Below are positions 31,865 through 34,083 of a stretch of 34,083 nt of DNA, one piece after another. Below the pieces are notes generated by a model, which saw nothing but the letters and a program-made list of their open reading frames with translations, was not told where the DNA came from and did not search any database. Origin of the DNA: an uncultured Caulobacter sp. (GTDB lineage: Bacteria > Pseudomonadota > Alphaproteobacteria > Caulobacterales > Caulobacteraceae); NCBI RefSeq assembly GCF_937900395.1, contig NZ_CALCDX010000125.1:1-34083 (forward strand), in the 5' to 3' direction. Position numbers and translations under genes: made by a program. Numbering within the stretch: the stretch's first letter is position 1; each line of letters opens with the position of its first letter.

Positions 31865-32066
31865 AGGATAACCCCCAGCGCCGCGCGAACGTCGCCTCGG
31901 CGGCGTCCTTTGCGACGGCGCCGCTCGCGATGCGTTGCTGCATCTGCGCATGTTCGGCGCGATAGGTGTGGTTTCGCCGCAAGAACTCTGCGGCTAAATC
32001 GGCGCGCCCGAGCGCGTCGGGCATTCGGCCGGCGCGTCGCTGGCGACGCTCCGGCGGCGTCGGCAT
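31845..32066 (-). CDS. DUF6499 half of an FseA-like activator (zero frame)
   Basis: A 73-aa product starting at ATG 32066 with GGGAGG 5 nt upstream; an in-frame ATG at 32108 is less likely. It contains ADLAAEFLRRNHTYRAEHAQ and ends AEATFARRWGLSFRDRAG. The first is the DUF6499 signature (normally followed by a RWGL+F junction to DUF2285). The frame stops at TGA 31847-31845, six codons after the slip site. In the Mesorhizobium symbiosis island the equivalent gene ends just after a TTT-C site where ribosomes shift +1 into the DUF2285 frame. Confidence 0.72.
   Translation of the reverse strand: MPTPPERRQRRAGRMPDALGRADLAAEFLRRNHTYRAEHAQMQQRIASGAVAKDAAEATFARRWGLSFRDRAG
31860..31868 (-). promoter_or_regulatory. 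Candidate +1 ribosomal frameshift site TCC-TTT-CGC
   Basis: In the DUF6499 frame the codons are TCC (31868-31866), TTT (31865-31863), CGC (31862-31860). A +1 shift re-pairs tRNA-Phe from TTT to TTC (31864-31862), so Phe is retained and reading continues GCG-ACC in the DUF2285 frame. The same UUU-to-UUC slip was shown by mass spectrometry for FseA. The codon string also matches the influenza PA-X +1 motif UCC-UUU-CGU in its first eight bases. Confidence 0.65.
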
Positions 32067-32210
32067 GGCATCCTCCCGCCGCGCAAACGGCGCGGTTGTG
32101 GGGGACAAAATCGTCAGGACGCCAGCATAAACTAGAGCAAAGAGCGCTCACAACTATGCCGGGAAAGCCGGCATAGAATTGCTGATTTAATTCAATATGG
32201 AAGGAAATTC

Positions 32211-32474
32211 TTAAGCTCTCCGAGGCCGCTCACATCCTAGAAGATGAGCGTAACCTACCTCGGTCATCCACCGAGCGCGAGCAAGATGCGTATCATGCAT
32301 CACCTTCGCTCGATTGGGTTCTGCAAGCGGGTTTATACCGAAGATCGCTTCCGTAACTTCGCGCCAATCCGCCCCATCCGTCTCAGCGTCGAGGAGGCGG
32401 AGATAGTCAGCCAAGTGGCATTCATCGTACGTCGTGAGCTGCTGCGAATCAGGCGCGCGATCTTCGAAACTCAT
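32211..32474 (-). CDS. Small stand-alone DUF2285 protein (QseM-like antiactivator)
   Basis: An 87-aa protein consisting of a single DUF2285 domain: YDECHLADYLRLLDAETDGA, DWREVTEAIFGI, then THLARARWMTEVGYAHLL. It aligns by eye with the C-terminal domain of the FseA-like protein encoded downstream (Y..ARLDLILRALDLRERGA..REI and RSFAVRLVRDG...YRKLL). In the Mesorhizobium symbiosis island QseM is a small DUF2285 protein that binds and blocks FseA and TraR. The start ATG 32474 has GGGGGAAG about 9 nt upstream. It lies 144 bp before the FseA-like gene on the same strand. Confidence 0.72.
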   Translation of the reverse strand: MSFEDRAPDSQQLTTYDECHLADYLRLLDAETDGADWREVTEAIFGINPLAEPNRAKVMHDTHLARARWMTEVGYAHLLGCERPRRA

Positions 32475-32540
32475 GCTGTGTTCTTCCCCCGAATATCCAG
32501 CCCCGCGTTAATCATTAGACCAAGCACGGAGCACTTTCGC

Positions 32541-32574
32541 CGTGCGTATTGTGCATATTGCAATGCGCCGCACG
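32541..32574. promoter_or_regulatory. Dyad upstream of the QseM-like gene
   Basis: CGTGCG (32541-32546) pairs with CGCACG (32569-32574). Inside, ATTG (32548-32551) pairs with CAAT (32561-32564). The dyad lies 67-100 nt before the ATG of the QseM-like gene and is AT-richer than its surroundings. An operator for a local regulator is likely. A QseC-like repressor, which controls qseM in Mesorhizobium, is not encoded in this window. Confidence 0.42.
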
Positions 32575-32644
32575 CACAGATCGATGACCGCAAATGGGAG
32601 CTGCGGTCTGCGGTGCGCCCCCGCAAACAGCTCCTGGACCCGTA

Positions 32645-32819
32645 GTCGGGGAGTTGGAAAACCGGATTAACTCGGTTCCTGTGACCTTTAGCCCGAGAGC
32701 CTGTTGTATACGTCACAGGCTCCCCGACCATGCTGGTCAAGGATTCGCGGCGCCGTCACGGCCGACGCTCAACCGGTTAATCCGGGGTTTCCACACCCCA
32801 GGCCGCCGCGTAGCGGCCT
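32645..32819. other. Highly structured non-coding region (nested inverted repeats)
   Basis: The gap of about 530 bp between the QseM-like and DUF932 genes has no convincing gene. GTCGGGGAG (32645-32653) and CCTGTGAC (32678-32685) both pair perfectly with the continuous GTCACAGGCTCCCCGAC (32712-32728). The 24 nt bulged between them (32654-32677, with GGATTAAC) pair imperfectly with 32771-32792 further on. GACCA-TGC-TGGTC (32726-32738) and AGGCCGC-CGCGTA-GCGGCCT (32800-32819) are further hairpins. It could be a replication or transfer origin, or a structured RNA. From 32820 to 33002 I see nothing but GC-rich sequence. Confidence 0.5.
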
Positions 32820-33002
32820 GAGCGCTTCATAGAGCAGCACCGGTGATTTTACCACCCAGCGCGAGCCGGGCGTGAGCCCGGCGAGCGCGCCAGTGCGACC
32901 GCGCGGACCTCGGGACGCGCGGTCGCCGCCGATCCGCCGCAGCGGATCGGCGCGAAAATGGCGAAGCCGCAGGGCCGGAGATCGGCCCTGCGGCGGCGGC
33001 GG

Positions 33003-33845
33003 TCAGGCGGACTTGAGGCGCTGCATCCCCTCGGCCAGCGTCCAGAGCGCGCGATTGAGCGTCACGTTCTGGTCGATGCCGTTGATGGCGCGGGTCTGGC
33101 TGCGGCGGATACGGCCTTCGGCGTTGCGCTTGCGGCCATGCAACCCGCCCCGAACGACATTCTCCTGAATGACGTTGAACGTGGTCCACAGGCTGCGGTC
33201 GGTATCCTCGCGGCGGCGCGGCTCGATAATCTGCTCCGGCGTCACCGGGCTGTCGTCCTCGCCATAGCGGGCGACAAGGCTGACTTCGCCAAGCAACCGA
33301 CGCTCGTCCTCGGACAGCCGAACTTCCTTCATGGTCTCGCGGGCGTCGATCAGGCGCGGGAAGTCCTCGGCGACGGTGTAAACGCCCTCGATGATGTCAT
33401 GTTGGATATTGCCCTTGTGCGGCACGCGGACCTCCTCGAACCGCTCGCCCGCAATCATGGAGTTGGTGCAAACGAACCGCAGCATCCCGGCAAACATCTG
33501 GTAGGCGCTAGTCCCGTCATGGCTGTTGACGATGATGACTTCGGCGGCCTCCGGCTTGCCGATGCCGTCATCCCGGCGCAGGCGCAGCATGTGCTTGGCG
33601 TGGCCGTGGCGGCTGCCGTCACGCGGGACCGACTGCACCGCGAAGAACGGGAACCATCCCTCCCGGCGCAGCCCCTCCACGACGTCGATGGTCGGGACAT
33701 ACACATACCGCTCCGACCGGCTGTCGTGCGCCTCGCGGGCGAAGATGGACGGGACGTGGCGATAGAGGGCTTCGTTGTCGAGCGCCTCCCGGCCGCTGAT
33801 CTGATGGGCGTTACGGCCGAACCGGGTTGCAAGTTGATGATACAT
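33003..33845 (-). CDS. DUF932 protein
   Basis: A 280-aa protein of family DUF932 (phage/plasmid-like TIGR03299 relatives). It has YVYVPTIDVVEGLRREGWFP, HMLRLRR, then VIIVNSHDGTSAYQMFAGML with RFVCTNSMIAG, and KGNIQHDIIEGVYTVAEDF, all typical. The start ATG 33845 has AAGGAG 8 nt upstream; the upstream open frame is Arg/Pro-rich and non-coding. Such proteins are common on ICEs and plasmids near anti-restriction genes; their role is unknown. The 5' leader contains a strong GC-rich stem-loop. Confidence 0.88.
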   Translation of the reverse strand: MYHQLATRFGRNAHQISGREALDNEALYRHVPSIFAREAHDSRSERYVYVPTIDVVEGLRREGWFPFFAVQSVPRDGSRHGHAKHMLRLRRDDGIGKPEAAEVIIVNSHDGTSAYQMFAGMLRFVCTNSMIAGERFEEVRVPHKGNIQHDIIEGVYTVAEDFPRLIDARETMKEVRLSEDERRLLGEVSLVARYGEDDSPVTPEQIIEPRRREDTDRSLWTTFNVIQENVVRGGLHGRKRNAEGRIRRSQTRAINGIDQNVTLNRALWTLAEGMQRLKSA

Positions 33846-33864
33846 GGCTGAACTCCTTGGGCTT

Positions 33865-33899
33865 GGGTTTCCGCGCAGCGGAGCGCCGCGCTGAAACCC
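33865..33899 (-). promoter_or_regulatory. GC-rich stem-loop in the DUF932 leader
   Basis: GGGTTTC (33865-33871) pairs perfectly with GAAACCC (33893-33899) around a GC-rich interior that can itself fold. It begins about 20 nt before the DUF932 ATG, just beyond the AAGGAG ribosome binding site, and could affect translation or mark a regulator site. Confidence 0.4.
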
Positions 33900-34015
33900 T
33901 GCCCGTCGGCGAGACCGGGGGTGCAACCGGAGTGGGCGGCTTCGCGGGGAACCGGCTGCACGGAACGCGCTCGCGCGTGGAGGAAGCTGGGCGGAAGCCG
34001 CTCCGAAGGGCGCTG

Positions 34016-34063
34016 GGGGCAGAGCCCCTCCATGTCCTTTTGCAAGACGTGACTCGTCAAAAG
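34016..34063. promoter_or_regulatory. Tandem inverted repeats at the right edge
   Basis: GGGGC-AGA-GCCCC (34016-34028) is followed by CTTTTG (34037-34042) pairing with CAAAAG (34058-34063), with GACG (34046-34049) and CGTC (34055-34058) inside. The rest of 33900-34083 has no credible gene. It is probably the promoter region of the DUF932 gene or of a gene beyond the window edge. Confidence 0.4.
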
Positions 34064-34083
34064 ACACTCCGCGCCGCAGGCGC

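Noticed and set aside
32471..32740. 89-codon frame overlapping the start of the QseM-like gene
   Set aside because: It has an ATGA overlap with that gene, but the sequence looks random, there is no ribosome binding site and it runs through the dyad and the nested inverted repeats.
33846..34067. N-terminal extension of the DUF932 protein
   Set aside because: Arg/Pro/Ala-rich residues without family likeness; AAGGAG is correctly placed for the ATG at 33845.
1..34083. CRISPR array, tRNA-linked att site, rRNA or toxin-antitoxin pair
   Set aside because: None seen by reading; no regularly spaced repeats, cloverleaf-like segment or recognisable paired toxin and antitoxin genes.

Overview
The window is high-GC alphaproteobacterial DNA, most likely from a sphingomonad; this is judged from protein style and from the trb/RlxS-type transfer module, not from any marker gene. 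It covers most of an integrative and conjugative element (ICE) or conjugative plasmid: an accessory (cargo) block at about 1-12.5 kb, and a conjugation and control block at about 12.5-34 kb. No integrase, att site, replication initiator, ParA, luxI/traR pair, tRNA, rRNA or CRISPR array was seen.

Cargo block. Encoded here are a membrane-inserted amidohydrolase, a PQQ-dependent dehydrogenase, a small VOC protein, a stand-alone SecD-head-like periplasmic protein, two ankyrin-repeat proteins on opposite strands, a CPBP membrane protease, an SDR oxidoreductase, two LuxR-type HTH-VOC fusion proteins flanking an exported NTF2-like protein, a 59-residue membrane protein and a LysR regulator. The most striking non-coding signal is a repeated promoter-like element, GGGKAGKGWAAW-N16-TA. 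It occurs nine times (P1-P9), each time directed toward a cargo gene. At five copies an ATG lies exactly 28 nt after the 12-mer. If TA is the -12/-11 step, that ATG is the predicted transcription start, so the messages would be leaderless. The two HTH-VOC proteins, each with its own copy, are the best local candidates for the regulator.

Transfer block. Read on the minus strand from about 30.7 to 13.9 kb, the order is: AlpA/RdfS-like HTH, DUF2840, TraF peptidase, DUF736, lytic transglycosylase, candidate oriT, RlxS relaxase, TraG coupling protein, CopG-type RHH protein, TrbB-C-D-E-J-K-L-F-G-I, DUF2274. Most neighbours overlap by ATGA or GTGA, so translation is probably coupled. A small anchored protein with an entry-exclusion look converges on the end of this operon.

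Control block. At 31.3-32.5 kb are a small stand-alone DUF2285 protein (QseM-like antiactivator) and a DUF6499/DUF2285 pair in two frames, joined at TCC-TTT-CGC. This is the architecture of the Mesorhizobium excision activator FseA, which is made by +1 slippage of tRNA-Phe from UUU to UUC. With the RdfS-like HTH gene downstream, the window appears to carry an FseA/QseM/RdfS-type switch controlling excision and transfer. The right end holds a DUF932 gene and a 175-bp non-coding region dense in inverted repeats.
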